Of a stretch of DNA of 64,000 nt, positions 1-11,366 are shown in pieces. How positions within the stretch are numbered: position 1 is the first letter of the stretch; each line of letters begins with the position of its first letter. A program made the translations under genes and the position numbers. This stretch comes from Adiantum capillus-veneris (Eukaryota > Streptophyta > Polypodiopsida > Polypodiales > Pteridaceae). The DNA lies in the NCBI GenBank assembly GCA_014529385.2, contig CM043953.1:83307838-83371837 (forward strand). The letters run 5' to 3'. Under the pieces are notes generated by a model. It did no database searches. It had not been told where the DNA came from and was given only the letters and a program-made list of their open reading frames with translations.

Positions 1-1532
1 ATGCATTACATCCGATTTAGCTGGGCATTATTGTGACTTGGACTAAGGAGCAAGGCTCCAATAGTGATAACCCATACAAGGGCTTTATGGAGCTCTAACG
101 AGGCAAGGTTGTCTTGTCGTACAGATAATTCAGGTATGGAAAGTGCCTTATAAGGAAAAGGTAATCGGCATGGATAACCATTAATTCGATTCTAAGAAGC
201 CGGCGGTCAGAAATGGTTAAGTTCAATTGACTGTCGGCAAGGCACATTCAATGGGATTCATTTGTGATATCTAGAGGAGGGGGAAACCAATGCTTTCAGG
301 ACGAAGGCTCCATGCATTGGATGCATAATCACTTCTAGGTGTTGTAACTTGCCAAGGAGCAGGTAACATAAGTATACGAAGCAGTGGTAAACACATTGAC
401 ATCCATAGCTATGAGTTGAATTCAATGCGATCACCACACATACGGGATGCTATGACTTTCGATGCCACAAGGGCACTCGATAGTGTTTGACAATAGTTGA
501 CGCTTGATAGCTAATCTATAGATGCTATCACTATCAGTATTGAGTAATGTCATGATTCTCAATACGCTGCATGATTCGGAAAGGCCAATTCTCTGTAAAT
601 TTTGACAAGGTCGATTCTTCTCTACTTGGACACATGTGTGTCAACAAGCATACATGCTTGGTATGAGCATTCAATATCCGTTTTTCCTCATCTTACAGAT
701 AGAATTCTAGGAAGCAAGGCTTCACTCTAAGACATACGACATAGCAGTTTTCAATGTTTGGAATATGCTATCAACATACGAACTTGGGAGTCTTTGCAAC
801 ATGTCTGCTTGTTTTCTCACTAGAGATCGGATTAAACCAAGCCAAGAAGGCATGTGCGGGACATCCAACAACTCTCAAGTTATTCGCATATATGGCTATG
901 ACCCGAATTTGAGCGCATTACCAAAAACCTGGCCACAAGTGGACGACAAGGTTAGTCAATTTCAAGCTATGTTTGTTTTTGTCTATGTTTTACTTTTCAT
1001 TTTGGAAAAGACCTCTATGCTGTGCAAAGCAAAGTGCTTTGACAGACTCTATAAGAAGCCACTGTACAAAGCAAAGTGCTTTGCCTGTCTTCATGTGAAG
1101 AAGGACTTCTCTTATGTGCCAAGGTATTATCGATTGACTTCAGATCAATGATAATGACACACATCTTTGGCACTATATGGATATAAGCTCACAGTTTATG
1201 CAACGGCACACTGTGATGTATCCATGCTAGTGTAATCGTGCAAGGCACGTATACCAGCAGCTCACATTGTTGAGACTATCATTAAAGCCAAGGGATTATC
1301 ATTCAAGTTTTTGATATGTATGCATGGCATACTAGTACGATGGACGTACAACACCCATCATTGCATATGCTTCCGCTATAGCACTAGCTACTCTATCAAG
1401 GACGAGCTCAGGTATTGATGTTTTAAAACATTTTGTGTTTATGTTTATTCACAGGCAAAGTGCCATACATATGCCCCTTCTTGCAATCACGATCACAACA
1501 CGGTAAGGAAGTTAAGATGTGATCTATAATAC

Positions 1533-1676
1533 CTCTCTCTCTCTCTCTCTCTAAGAGCGTGGTACCAGTACACTGTTGCATGCTTATATGATAAGCTAAG
1601 ACACAGACATGGTCTGCACTGGATCATATGCAAGGGGCATACAACACATTTGAATAAGGGATTTTCCTCAACCCAA

Positions 1677-1713
<37 letters not shown>
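1533..1713. repeat. Two CT microsatellites
   Basis: A (CT)n run lies at 1533-1552 and a second at about 1681-1713, separated by 128 bp of unique sequence. Any reading frame through them gives only Arg-Glu or Ser-Leu repeats, so apparent ORFs here are artefacts. Confidence 0.9.
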
Positions 1714-1715
<2 letters not shown>

Positions 1716-1792
1716 TCCTCAATCTCTACGGGCAAGGTGAAACTTGGCATGATTTTTCTCAAATCTTTCTATGTCGATATGGTAATAGGAAG

Positions 1793-1892
1793 GGCTAAGA
1801 GCCATCTGTTTTTGAGGGGCTAAGAGCCACCTATTTTTGAGGGGCTAAGAGCCACCTATTTTGGAATGGCTAAGAGCCATCTATTCATAATC
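1793..1892. repeat. 25-bp tandem repeat, four copies
   Basis: The phrase GGCTAAGAGCCA/C starts at 1793, 1818, 1843 and 1868, a strict 25-bp step, with a T-rich remainder in each unit. The last unit is the most diverged. No function is evident; it is a small minisatellite in non-coding DNA. Confidence 0.85.
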
Positions 1893-3556
1893 CGTAAGTG
1901 ATTGCTTTCAAGATCGCACAAATCTATTCAGTTGAGTACCCATTGATTTTAATGGACAAGCAAGCGTCTTGCTATTACTAATTTTTTGGGTGTTTTTTTA
2001 GCACTACACACCTTGAGTGTGAAGATCAAGTTGAGTTTTTGAAAGTCTCAAACTCGGAAATGCATCTCTCTACCAAGGTGTTTAGAGGAAGCAAGCAATT
2101 CAGACAACACGACTATTCACAAAACTCCTAGATTATGGATTTTTTGGGTGTGCAAAAGATCTAGTTGTGAATACGACTCCAACTTCAGTGGAGCTCTTAT
2201 TAGCACTAAGAGTTCCTATATGAGTACAGTTTTGGGGTAAGACCCAACTCATGATTACTAAATCACTTAGTAAGGGTTGATAGTCAATTCTTGGAACCTT
2301 CACACTTGCATTTTCAAGGAAAGAAGTCCACAAACTACCAAGGGGTAGTGGAAACATTTCAAATTCAAAAGTAATGTAATGCCACGGGCAAAACCAAGGG
2401 CTTCACAGACATAGGCCAAGGGCCAACTGCTAGTTGATCAGTTTTCCTGCAAAATTTAACTAAGGGGTTTGACAATGTTGATTTTAACCAAGGGTTCTAG
2501 ATTGCATCGGCAACACCCAGGGTTACATGTGCAATACTACTTGCATTTTACTACTTTTCAATTAGTTTTCCTAGGCCTTTGTAGGCGAGAAATTTGGGCA
2601 GATGCTTTTCACTACGAATAAGTGAACACTATGTTCAACCTCTAGGTACACGTCTGATTTGGTTTTATTTCTATATTTGTGTTTCTTTTTCCCAATAGGA
2701 TGTATAAACCTCTATGTTTTCATCCATTTTCGCTCTTCATCGAGATGACAAGGTCATGTAAGAGCAAAGAAATTTGGGTTGTAGGGTCCAACATAGGTTT
2801 CTGCATTATGCAGGACCCACTTGTAGGGTTTATTTGGCACATGTTGTCACATGGGATGCAACATGGTCTAGGACCTCAAGGAGTTCGGTTTAGCTAGTGT
2901 GGAGCAAGGCTAATGAGGGTCCCTCTCAGTCCCATCATCGAGTGTTTGCAGTTACCTCCACCCACAAGTACATCTCGTATTTGAAGGATGTTCTTTGTTC
3001 AGACACCCTTACATGAGACATATTCCACATGCGGAGAATATGAGTCTCTGGGATTGACATTGGCGTCCACTATTTCAATTATGTGTCACGACAAAGTCCC
3101 TAGGTACTGGTCGAATCTGTTTTATAGACCGTTTTCAGCACGATGTGTCATGAATAATTTTAGTGGCCAGAAATTGTCGGATACTCAAAATGACTTGTTA
3201 CGGTACAAGTGCTGCTAAACAACATTAACGGTGGTTGTTTATGCGTATAACAAATCTATGAGTTGTTAATGACAAGGTTTCATTGTTTGTCCCAAGAAGT
3301 GATTAATGTTTCATCTTCTATTATGGTTCAAATGTTTTAGCAAAGCTTGCAAATGATTGCAACAGAAAGTATTTAGTTTCTTTTTAGAACTATTTATATT
3401 CCTCTTCAATATGTGCTAGGAGCATCACATTTGCCAACAGTATTGGCAAGGATGATCATGGATATACATGTTCAGATCTGTTTTTTGCTAAATGCATGCA
3501 CACTAGGTGTTATGGGCCCTAGTGTTTAGTCAAGGCTGATTTGGAGCAGCATGCAT

Positions 3557-3679
3557 TGTAAGGACATGGGTCCTATGGGCAAGGCCACCGGCACGGCCAG
3601 ATAATGTGTACGCTAGGGGGAGGCTATAAGATAGCACGGTTGGGTGGAGACTAGCACACGCATTACCACCACTCTTTCA
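3557..3679 (+). repeat. G2 5' LTR (about 123 bp)
   Basis: It begins TGTAAGG and ends TTTCA, and matches 36255-36380 almost base for base, apart from a 3-bp indel and a few substitutions, until both copies end together. A TATA-like CTATAAGATA occurs near 3625. The similarity stops at 3679/36380 and a primer-site-like sequence begins two bases later, so the LTR really is this short. Confidence 0.8.
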
Positions 3680-3680
3680 C

Positions 3681-3692
3681 TAGTATCCGAGC
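3681..3692 (+). other. G2 primer-binding site (tRNA-iMet, degenerate)
   Basis: TAGTATCCGAGC matches the plant initiator-Met primer site TGGTATCAGAGC at 10 of 12 positions and sits right after the LTR end. It would have primed minus-strand DNA synthesis. Confidence 0.6.
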
Positions 3693-3984
3693 TATTTTTG
3701 GGAGGAGGCTAAAAGCGGCTTGCATGTGCGTGCGATGCCCTGCTTCTCTCCCACGTTCCGCAGACAGCGACGTCTCCGATGTGTAGCAAAAAGAAGACAA
3801 GCACAATTTTTTGCGCAAGCAGCGCGTGGACGGACATCGACAGTCGATTGCGGCCGCAACATCTACGCCCTCCACAACGCGCAACCAAGGAAAACTCGAT
3901 CGACAACTCGACGGCACCGAGGCTTCGAAGGCTTCCGTTGAGGCATTGGCTACGCGCATAGAAAGGTTCACTTAACCCTTGCAT

Positions 3985-4056
3985 GCAGGAGGGTTGAACC
4001 CACCCCATGAGGGTAAGAGGCCAACACTTTACCATCAAGCTATTGGCCCTTGTTAT
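3985..4056 (-). mobile_element. tRNA-like / SINE-head sequence, minus strand
   Basis: Read on the minus strand, TAGCTTGATGG (4042-4032) fits the pol III A box and GGTTCAACCC (4000-3991) fits the B box, about 40 bp apart. Between them is a CCTCTTAC-like anticodon arm, vaguely tRNA-Lys-like. The acceptor stem does not pair well, so this is a tRNA-derived SINE head or tRNA relic rather than a working tRNA. It lies in the gag leader of G2. The SINE body and tail are not identified. Confidence 0.45.
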
Positions 4057-4427
4057 ACATAACGAGGAAAAATAGTCTACTTGTGTTGAAAGAAAAACTA
4101 GAAGGAAAGGAAAAGCTTCAAACTTCAAGAAAGTAGCTTTACCCTTCTTTTTCACTTCTTGGAGGAAGACAAGTTTTCCTCCAAAAATTCTTTTTTCCTC
4201 AAGGAGGTAGCTTCAAAGTGAAGAAAAGCCTTCACAAAAACGATGAGTTTTTGTGAAGAATCGTCAAAGGTGTTCTTACAAGAAACGACAAGTGAAGCGC
4301 TCAAATTCTCGCAAGGTGAGGTTCACATGCAACACAAATCACGAAGCATACAAAACACAAAGACTTCAATTTCTCAAGGTACAAGTTGTCGTTTCTTTTT
4401 CTCTCTTTGCATTAGTGTGTGTTTACC

Positions 4428-5330
4428 ATGGTCAGTGAGGATATCCCACCTACACATACGTTTGATTTTGAGCACGTAGATCAAAATCAGGGCACCACGG
4501 GTGCTACTGACAGTAATATGCATGATGATGATGATCTAGGAGATCATGGGCTTGTAGATATGGCTTCTTTCAAGACTTTGGAACATCGCCAAAGCGTACT
4601 TGAAAGCAACCTCTCTGTACTCAATGCAAATGTTACCAATCTTACAGAGTTACTTGTGAAATTTATGAATTCATAGACAACTCAAGGAGCCACAAGTGGC
4701 ACGGTTCAAGGGAACCAAGCTCGCAGGACTCAAGGAGTCCAAGAGACAAGTGCCGCAGAAGATGAAGAAGGTAGCAATGCATTACTTAAGAATATCACCA
4801 TTCCTGAGTTTCACGGGGAAGAGCGTGATCGCAACAAGGATGCGGTCAATACGTTCTTACACAAATGGAGTGATATTCATAGATTGAGACACACCCCTGA
4901 TATAAAGACGGTTGTGAAAACAAGTCAATCTCTTAAAGGCAATGCCTATAAGTGGTGGATGACATTTCCAATAGATGCTCGTCCTCCCTCTTGGGCTGCG
5001 TTTCAAGAATCTTTCTCCAAAGAGTTTTTGGACTCCAATGAAGAAGATAAGAATTGGTTAGCATGGGATGCATGCCGTATGTCTGGCCTCTCGCTCACAC
5101 AGTACCTTTCAAAGTATCGAGAAATCATATTAAAACTAGAAGGTCTAGATGAATTCCAAAAGATACGGGGTTTTAATAGGGGTCTTAACAGAGACTATCG
5201 TCTTCATGTCAAGACCCAACATCCAAAAACTTTGGAAGAAGCCATTAGTCATGCACAAAGATATGATGATGACCAAGAGAGGAAGGAAATGTTCCCTACT
5301 CTAAGAATACTTTTGCTAAGAGCAATGTGG
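4428..5330 (+). pseudogene. gag: G2 gag (capsid region), broken
   Basis: The frame opens at an ATG in a good context (ACCATGG) at 4428 and runs to about 5300. The first 80 codons are acidic with a short coiled-coil-like stretch; an in-frame TAG at 4674 interrupts. The central part, roughly 4850-5280, is a retrotransposon gag domain: KWWMTFPIDARPPSWAAF, then a leucine-rich block ending in an AISHAQRYDD-type helix, typical of Ty3/gypsy capsid. The frame then shifts near 5300 into the nucleocapsid/protease frame. Gag would form the virus-like particle that packages element RNA. The stop and frameshift make it a pseudogene. Confidence 0.8.
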
Positions 5331-6302
5331 CTAAGAGCCAATGGCGAGGTAGATCTCCCACACGTTCCAAGAGGAATAAGAGACAATCTACCTCTCTATG
5401 CCCACAAGAGGCTAAGAAGCCTAAGCAATCACGAGATACTCTGTGTGGGTCTTTCAGCACTGCTGATTTTGAGTATGCAAAGAAACACAATTTGTGTTTT
5501 AGATGTCTTTTAGACCAACATAACAAGAAAGATTGTCCTCTTTTGCAAGGCAAAGAAAAGGCCATGCACACAGTGCAACGCCTCACATTAGATTCATCTC
5601 CCAAATATTATGATGTAGAGGTTCTTCATATGGAAGAAAAGCACAAGTGTTGTGTGCCTGCTTTAATGTGGCAACCCACCTTTGGCCCCCATGATTTGAT
5701 TCGCATGCATGGCACTATTAACGGACAACGTGTTCGTATTTTAGTGGATGATGGTGCAACTCATAACTTCTTGAACTAAAATCTAGTCAAGAAATTGAAG
5801 CTTACACAAACTCCCTGCTCTCACAAGTATGTGGTGGAGCAGATGTCTGGGAATGATAAAGAAATATGGGACACGGTAGTTCAAGGGGTTGAGCTTATTG
5901 TTTCAACATCATATGATGACCCTTGACTTCCAAGTTATGAACATGGACCGTGCTGATGTAGTTTTAGGACGGGAGTGGCTGCATGGTTTAGGAAACACAT
6001 TGCACACTAGTTATGAACACAACTCCTTATCCTTTATGGCCAATGGTAAAGGTGTGCTTTTGCTTGGTGAGAAAAATATACCATCTGCACCTCTTATATA
6101 TACAACTGAGCTTTCTATTTTGCAGAAAGCAAATTTAATAGATGAAGTCTTTTTGTGTTATTGCTTGTCTCCAAGTCTTGTGAATTCTCAAGAGCAAAGT
6201 GCGGTGAATTTTAGTAATGGTATGCAAAGTGCAATGAATTCTACTGATAAACAAAGTGTTAACAAATCTAACAAGCAATGTGCAACTGTTGTAAAACAAA
6301 CA
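5327..6302 (+). pseudogene. G2 nucleocapsid knuckle and aspartic protease, broken
   Basis: A basic Arg/Ser-rich stretch leads to a zinc knuckle, CFRCLLDQHNKKDC, a perfect CX2CX4HX4C. About 100 codons on comes the retropepsin motif, here VDDGATHNF instead of the usual D-S/T-G, followed by an in-frame TAA at 5777-5779. A frameshift near 5890-5900 moves to a frame with VVLGREWLHGLG, the usual C-terminal protease flap and LG motif. The reading ends abruptly at the G3 insertion (TSD 6303-6307) and continues at 33235. This protease would mature Gag-Pol. The stop, the frameshift and the altered active site make it inactive. Confidence 0.8.
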
Positions 6303-6569
6303 TTACATGTCATCAAATATCTAATATCTAACCAAACCAAATGATTTTCTCATATGAAACTGATCATTTAATATGGGATAATAAACAGGAACAAGGGTTA
6401 GAATATAGACATGTACTTACGGATCTATCTCAACACGGGGCCAATGGTAAAGGGGCTCAAACGAGAGATGGTATGTCAAAGAGCAAGGTTAAATAATGAA
6501 GCTTAAAAGACCTTAGGGTTAGCTTCATTAAAGACCTTCAATGGTTAGTGTTAAAAGTCCTTTGACCTT

Positions 6570-6749
6570 AAGCAAGCTAGGGCTGAGCTTGAGGTAGGAA
6601 CCCAACCTAAACTGAAGCAAGCTAGAGCTGTGCTTGAGGTGGGAACCTGACCTAAACTTAAGCAAGCTAGGGCTGTGCTTGAGGTGGAAACCCGACCTAA
6701 ACTTAAACAAGCCAAGGCTATGCTAGAGGTGGGAACTCCACCTAAGGTG
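6570..6749 (+). repeat. 45-bp tandem repeat in G3 5' LTR (4 units)
   Basis: Units start at 6570, 6615, 6660 and 6705 with AAGCAAGCTAG (last unit AAACAAGCCAAG), exact 45-bp period. The 3' LTR has about five units starting at 31712, 31757, 31792, 31837 and 31882; one of those is shortened by 10 bp. Because 45 is a multiple of 3, both strands give repetitive spurious ORFs here. Confidence 0.92.
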
Positions 6750-7369
6750 CTTGTCATGCTTGATGACTAAGGTACTTGAGGTACTTGTCGCATTTAATGA
6801 GGAAGTTGCTTGAGAAGCTTCCTATGCATGGGGCTAAGATGATTGAGTCAAAAAGAGAACCTACACACTTAATGAGGAAGTTTCTTGAGAAACTTCCTAT
6901 GCATAAAAATCTCAAAAGACTACCCGTGTGCTTGACTGCATGCTGCATATGATTGGCTAAGGGGAAAGGGGTCCAATGAGCTTGTAGCATGAAGAAATTT
7001 TTCCCAAAGCAAGGAAGGGGGTACTAGGGGGATATACTCCACACACACACTCATTTGCAAGGCCATTCTCTCTTGGTGAAAGTTGAGGAACACCACCTTC
7101 TTCTCTAAGCTTGTGAGAGTGAAAGCCTACACCAACACTCTTGGCTATGGAATGCAAATCCAACAAAGAGCCACACTTCAATGCTTAAGCTTTCCATCTT
7201 CTCCATCTCCATTACTATGCTATTATGTATGCTAGCAAGAAGAGTAATGATAAGTGAGGAACTATTTCTTTCTCAAGTGGAATGTTTCTTCTTCCTCTTC
7301 CCTATCCTCGTTCCCTGCTAGCTCTCTCCACCTTCGAAGGTGTTTGAGGACTTGGGATAGTTAATGCTT

Positions 7370-7629
7370 TCTATAAGTTTATGTTATGCTTGTGATGCAT
7401 GAAGCTTTCCATCTTCATTGCATCACTTAGGTCACAAGGAACACAAAGATTGTATTGTACCAAGTCTCTCTTGATAGGAGAAACTATAATACAAATGCCT
7501 ACAAGTTTATGTTATGATTATGGTGCATGAAGCTTTGCATCTTCATTGCATCGCGTAGGTCACAAGGAACACAAAGATTGTATTGTACCAAGTATCTCTT
7601 GATGGGAGAAACTATAATACAAATGCCTA
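7370..7629 (+). repeat. 128-bp direct duplication in G3 5' LTR
   Basis: Two adjacent copies begin with (A/C)AAGTTTATGTTATG and run through a segment ending AACTATAATACAAATGCC, 128 bp apart. The same duplication is present in the 3' LTR (about 32742-32999), so it was already in the LTR when G3 inserted. Confidence 0.88.
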
Positions 7630-7988
7630 TTGGAGGGGGGACCGGCTCCATATGAATCCGGTCCTCAACTATTGTCATGTTCTCTAAACTCTCTCTCTTG
7701 CAAAAGTATTGTTCATGCCAAGTTAACTAAGTACCATGTTTATGTTGCTACTATCAATTAAGTTCACCCGCTATGCTCATGTTGAGCCAGCAGAGGATCA
7801 CACCCACATTTTTGCTCACACTCATCATTTTGTAACCACTGATTGTAATAAATGTCTTTCCGACATTAATTTTGATTTGAGCCATTCATTAAGTAACGGG
7901 ACTCAATTGAGTTTCCAGCTTGTAATCCCGAAGTAATTTCACTTGCTGATGTAATTAGTTAGAGACGTTCTCACCTCCAAGGCTGAGG

Positions 7989-7996
7989 TATATAAG
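7989..7996 (+). promoter_or_regulatory. TATA box of G4 5' LTR
   Basis: TATATAAG in a GAGG...CC setting; the same element is at 25441-25448 of the 3' LTR. Transcription would start about 30 bp downstream, placing the GA run in the RNA. Confidence 0.65.
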
Positions 7997-8096
7997 CCAA
8001 AGTTTTTGTAACCTAGGGGGAGATTATTAATCAAAGTTTTTGTAACCTAGGGGGAGATTATTAATCAAAGTGAGTTTTTGAGCGCCGTGACTGTGT

Positions 8097-8098
<2 letters not shown>

Positions 8099-8181
<83 letters not shown>
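8099..8181 (+). repeat. GA microsatellite carried by the G4 LTR
   Basis: An uninterrupted (GA)n of about 83 bp, with its counterpart at 25517-25595 in the 3' LTR (about 79 bp). It is part of the mobile LTR, roughly 100 bp after the TATA box. Confidence 0.95.
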
Positions 8182-8183
<2 letters not shown>

Positions 8184-8809
8184 TTATCTTCTTGCTACGC
8201 GAGCTACGGAGCCGCCATTGGAGAAGCGACACCGCCATTGTGTTAGCAACGGCGAGAGCTACGCACAGATACCAAGAGTGCGCGCTATCGGCTTCTATGT
8301 GTGGTAAGTTCCGACGAGCTTCGGTGTGAGTTTTCTTCCAACTCGTGTGTCAGAATTGAGCGTGCAGCATATCTATAGAACCACAACGAGTAGAGCTACA
8401 CATTAGTACCATCGCGGTCAAGTTTCGGTCACCTGTATATTTCGGCCTGTGTTCATACGCGTTTACCGCACGGAGTGGTTATAGGTTGAGTTTGCAGTTC
8501 AAGTCTTTAGGGTGTTGTTCTTACCTAGTGTATAGACTTCCCCTTGAATTTGAGATCGATTCAATGATTCTAGATCCTGTTTCGTATAGCATTCGTTCGT
8601 AGTACGAATTTCAGTCACTTGCGTATTTTAGAACTTAGATTTGATTTCCTTAGTAGTGATTGTCATTAGAAGGTCGAGTAGGTGATTTGACACCCACCTA
8701 GTTGTTTCCATGTGCCTGCGGGTCAAGCTCCGTCCTCGTCTGACAAATTCTGTTGCCGGTTGAGTTCTCGCTATTTAGCTTCCGCTAGCGGCGTAACCGC
8801 CTTAACATT

Positions 8810-8827
8810 TGGCGCCGTTGCCGGGGA
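8810..8827 (+). other. G4 primer-binding site, tRNA-Asp
   Basis: TGGCGCCGTTGCCGGGGA is the reverse complement of the 3' end (with CCA) of plant tRNA-Asp(GTC) over 18 bases. It starts two bases after the LTR, the normal position. Use of tRNA-Asp is known from the Athila/Tat side of plant gypsy elements. Confidence 0.9.
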
Positions 8828-10229
8828 CGAGAGCCCTAAGTAGGTGACCTTAGACTAATCCTAAGAGGTGAGTCGTATAAACTACTTTGTATACTTTAGT
8901 TAGAAAAGATATAGGAGTGGTGGACTCCGAAGATCTCGAGAGATACTAGGAAGTGGGGTATTCCTGGGTCTTCCGTGTTGACAGTATTTTTAGTTTAGCT
9001 TAGATTTTTTTGTTGTTTTGTTGGTGTTGAGTAGTTGTTGATAGAAGAAGAATTTGCTAGTCCGTGAGTGGCAGTGGATCTCTTTAAAATCACAATTACC
9101 AAACCCATTTTATGATTAGAAATAGCTTAGGTAGGACTTCATTTGATCCTGATCTAGAGCTAATAATCATTGGAGTATTTGCTTGATATGGTTGATTGCA
9201 TGTTAGATCACTAAACCGTCGAGTTAGTAGTGAAACTTGCAATAAACAAAAGTCAGAGAAATTTTCTGTGTATCTGGGAGTTGCTGAGCACTTGAGAAAG
9301 CTTTAGGAAGGATTCTGTGCCAAAAAAACTGGAAATCTTCAACTTTAGACATCATACGCGTATGATGTCTAAATGACCAAACAGAGACCAAAACAGAAAT
9401 TTTGACTTTACCAGAGTGTTCAAAAGGGGGGTTATACCCTAATTTCAACTTAAAACAAGAGCATTAACACTCAAAGAAACCCAAAAAGACAAGTCGGAGT
9501 CCAAGAAACGCAAAGAATAGGAAATTTTGGATTCAGATCTTGTTTTTACATTCAAACCTGACAAAAACACTTGAAACTCAATTATAAACATTGGAGAAGG
9601 TTTAAAACCAAGAATAGTCAAAATCTGGGAGAAAAGACATCATATGCGTATAATGTCTTTTAGCACATCCACTACTTATTTTTGATATCTGACCTGACAA
9701 GATTGTTACAAACACTGTAGAAAGCATAAATGTCAAGTCTTGACCCAAATTGATGAAAAAGACATCATACGCATATGATGTCTTTGACCTAATTTTGGAC
9801 ATATTTTGATACTTTGCCAACACAGATCCATTGTAATAGCTGTCTAGAGGTTATATTTCAAGTTTCATCCCATTTGGATCACAATTGACCCAAAACAAGT
9901 CAAAAGCGGAAAATTGCCAAGAAAAGCCTAAATTAGCCATAACTTGCTCAAACAGAGTTCAAACTGAATTTTGTGAGTGGACAGAGCATAAGGGGGCTAC
10001 TAAGAGTGAGCATAACCAAAATAGTCCAAATCTGTGAAAAAAGACATCATACGCGTATAATGTCTTTTTCAACATAACTGCAACAAAATTCTCACTTGAT
10101 GAAACAGAAGTTGTCCAACTGACAAGATTAAACAATTGACCAAGTATCAATCAGTTTGGATCAATTCTGACCACAAAAACTTGGGAAAACAAATTGCCGA
10201 GACGGAAAAGTTAAAGTCCTTTAGGGGAA
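8828..10229 (+). other. G4 untranslated leader
   Basis: About 1.4 kb between primer site and gag without a convincing ORF. It is A-rich and contains the first palindrome block (9344-10068). Phrases around the palindromes recur: AATAGTC(C/A)AAATCTG precedes the copies at 9635 and 10042, so this is a decayed tandem array. RNA packaging and dimerisation signals would be expected here. Confidence 0.7.
9344..10068. repeat. Palindrome block A (4 copies of a 24-bp palindrome)
   Basis: The 24-bp core is AGACATCATACG followed directly by its reverse complement CGTATGATGTCT. Cores lie at 9347-9370 (perfect; with flanking TTT/AAA a 30-bp palindrome), 9635-9658 (two changes), 9760-9783 (one change) and 10042-10065 (one change). 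Steps are 288, 125 and 282 bp. Surrounding sequence is only loosely alike, so the palindrome is much better conserved than its setting. Two of the changes are CpG transitions in the centre. Confidence 0.95.
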
Positions 10230-11366
10230 TTGATGAATTTGAGATCGGGCAGGAATCTCCAGAATAACCAACCAAAACAAGGGGAACAAGCAAGTGTCAT
10301 ATCAACCGACGGAAGTGTAAACCAAAGTTGGGTGCAACCATTAGAGCCGATCTTTGAAGGAAGTGTTTCTGATACTTCTTCGGAGAGGTCTTACGAGATT
10401 TTCACCGAACACTTGGAACACTTGAACATGAACAACAGAGAAAATATGGCAGCAGGACCATCAAACCCTTCCGCCACAATGAAGCTATTGTTCATAAAAT
10501 ACCAGTACGACAATGAGCAAGGTGCCAAGATCTACAAAGATGGAATGGACCGCTATTGTGTAAAGATAGAAGATAGACCTAGTGAGTTCAAGGACTTAGT
10601 GCCTGTGAGCTATAGCGGAGATAGATATCTAGATGATGAGGGTACCATGTATTTGGTAGTCCTAAATCCTAACATTGTGGACAAGTGGGGATTGATGGGC
10701 ACCAAAGCCAAAGTAGATGAAGAACTTGAGGAGAAAGCACCAATAATGAACTTCCCTGATGCGAGGTTCATAAGAGAGAATGAAACTACAAGGATCAACA
10801 CTGATAACATCTATGTGGGGCTATACAAATATAATAATGGGGAGCAAGATCTCTATTATAGATGTGAAGAACCCTACACTGGAGAGTTGACAGACCAAAA
10901 AAGACTTTATGTCTTTACCTACACAGAGGGATCGGAAGTGAAAATTGCCGCCTACGACAAGTATGGGAGGCAATACTCAACAATGGGCAAGAAAGAATTA
11001 GAGGGATATATATATTTTTGGGGACCTCTACATCAGTATTATGTTACTTCTAGCTCACAAACACCAGCACCAACAAATGAAGTGCAAAACCCAATGACAA
11101 CAGGAGGACAAATAATTCAGGCTGCTGACTCTTTCAGGCAATCTGAGTACTCGAAGCCCGGACCAATGGGATCATTACATTCCAGAGAGTCAATGGATAC
11201 GAATCGAGGTAGTGCAGTTCCAATCCCCACATATACCACTCCAGGTCCAAGGTTCGAAGCAGAACCATCACATTTACCTCCTAGTAGTAGACTCAGGGCA
11301 CGGGAACCGACAAGGGTAACCCATGAAGTCCATGATGCTAGAGAAAGCTTTAGCCGGGACACATGA
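10230..11366 (+). pseudogene. G4 gag, N-terminal extension of unknown fold
   Basis: The frame starts MMNLRSGRN, a start seen in many plant gypsy Gag proteins, and runs 378 codons to an in-frame TGA at 11364-11366; the capsid part follows in the same frame. Residues 1-85 are polar and Ser/Gln-rich. Residues 86-275 look globular, with many aromatics (YKDGMDRYCVKI, YLVVLNPNIVDKWG, GYIYFWGPLHQYY), and match no domain I know. Residues 280-378 are Pro/Ser/Arg-rich linker. It is either a Gag matrix-like part or a separate upstream ORF of the Ogre/Tat kind. The next codons are GCA ATG, so restart is possible. Confidence 0.6.

Larger units (their letters stand above)
1..3556. other. Unassigned left flank, no supportable gene
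   Basis: No open frame here shows a recognisable domain; the longest (765-1151, 128 codons) has biased, repetitive content and no motif. The stretch holds two CT microsatellites, a 25-bp tandem repeat and AT-rich unique sequence. Because the sequence right of G2 (36381 onward) resumes inside an eroded gypsy integrase, the last few hundred bases before 3557 should be the matching upstream part of that older element (G1). A weak trace such as a Cys-rich stretch near 3500-3545 is compatible with that, but I cannot prove it by eye. The position of G1's own 5' end is not visible. Confidence 0.4.
6308..7779 (+). repeat. G3 5' LTR, left part (rest at 26227-26304)
   Basis: It is collinear with 31450-33150 of the 3' LTR, but lacks 186 bp present at about 32096-32281 and has one fewer 45-bp unit. 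It is cut at 7779 by G4, whose TSD GCTCA occupies 7775-7779; LTR sequence resumes at 26227 and ends at 26304. Confidence 0.92.
7780..8807 (+). repeat. G4 5' LTR (1,028 bp)
   Basis: It begins TGTTGAGCC and ends CTTAACA. It matches the 3' LTR over its whole length, with one extra 34-bp duplication (copies start at 7998 and 8032) and a slightly different GA count. It contains the TATA box, then a long (GA)n run at 8099-8181 inside the transcribed part. Confidence 0.95.

Noticed and set aside
765-1151. 128-codon ORF near the left end
   Set aside because: Contains an internal imperfect repeat (AAGCAAAGTGCTTTG) and no recognisable motif or supporting neighbour.
3985-4056. Functional tRNA gene
   Set aside because: A and B boxes are present, but acceptor and T stems do not pair convincingly.
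6570-6749. Regular 45-bp repeats considered as a CRISPR-like array
   Set aside because: No unique spacers, units are directly adjacent, and they lie inside an LTR of a plant retrotransposon.
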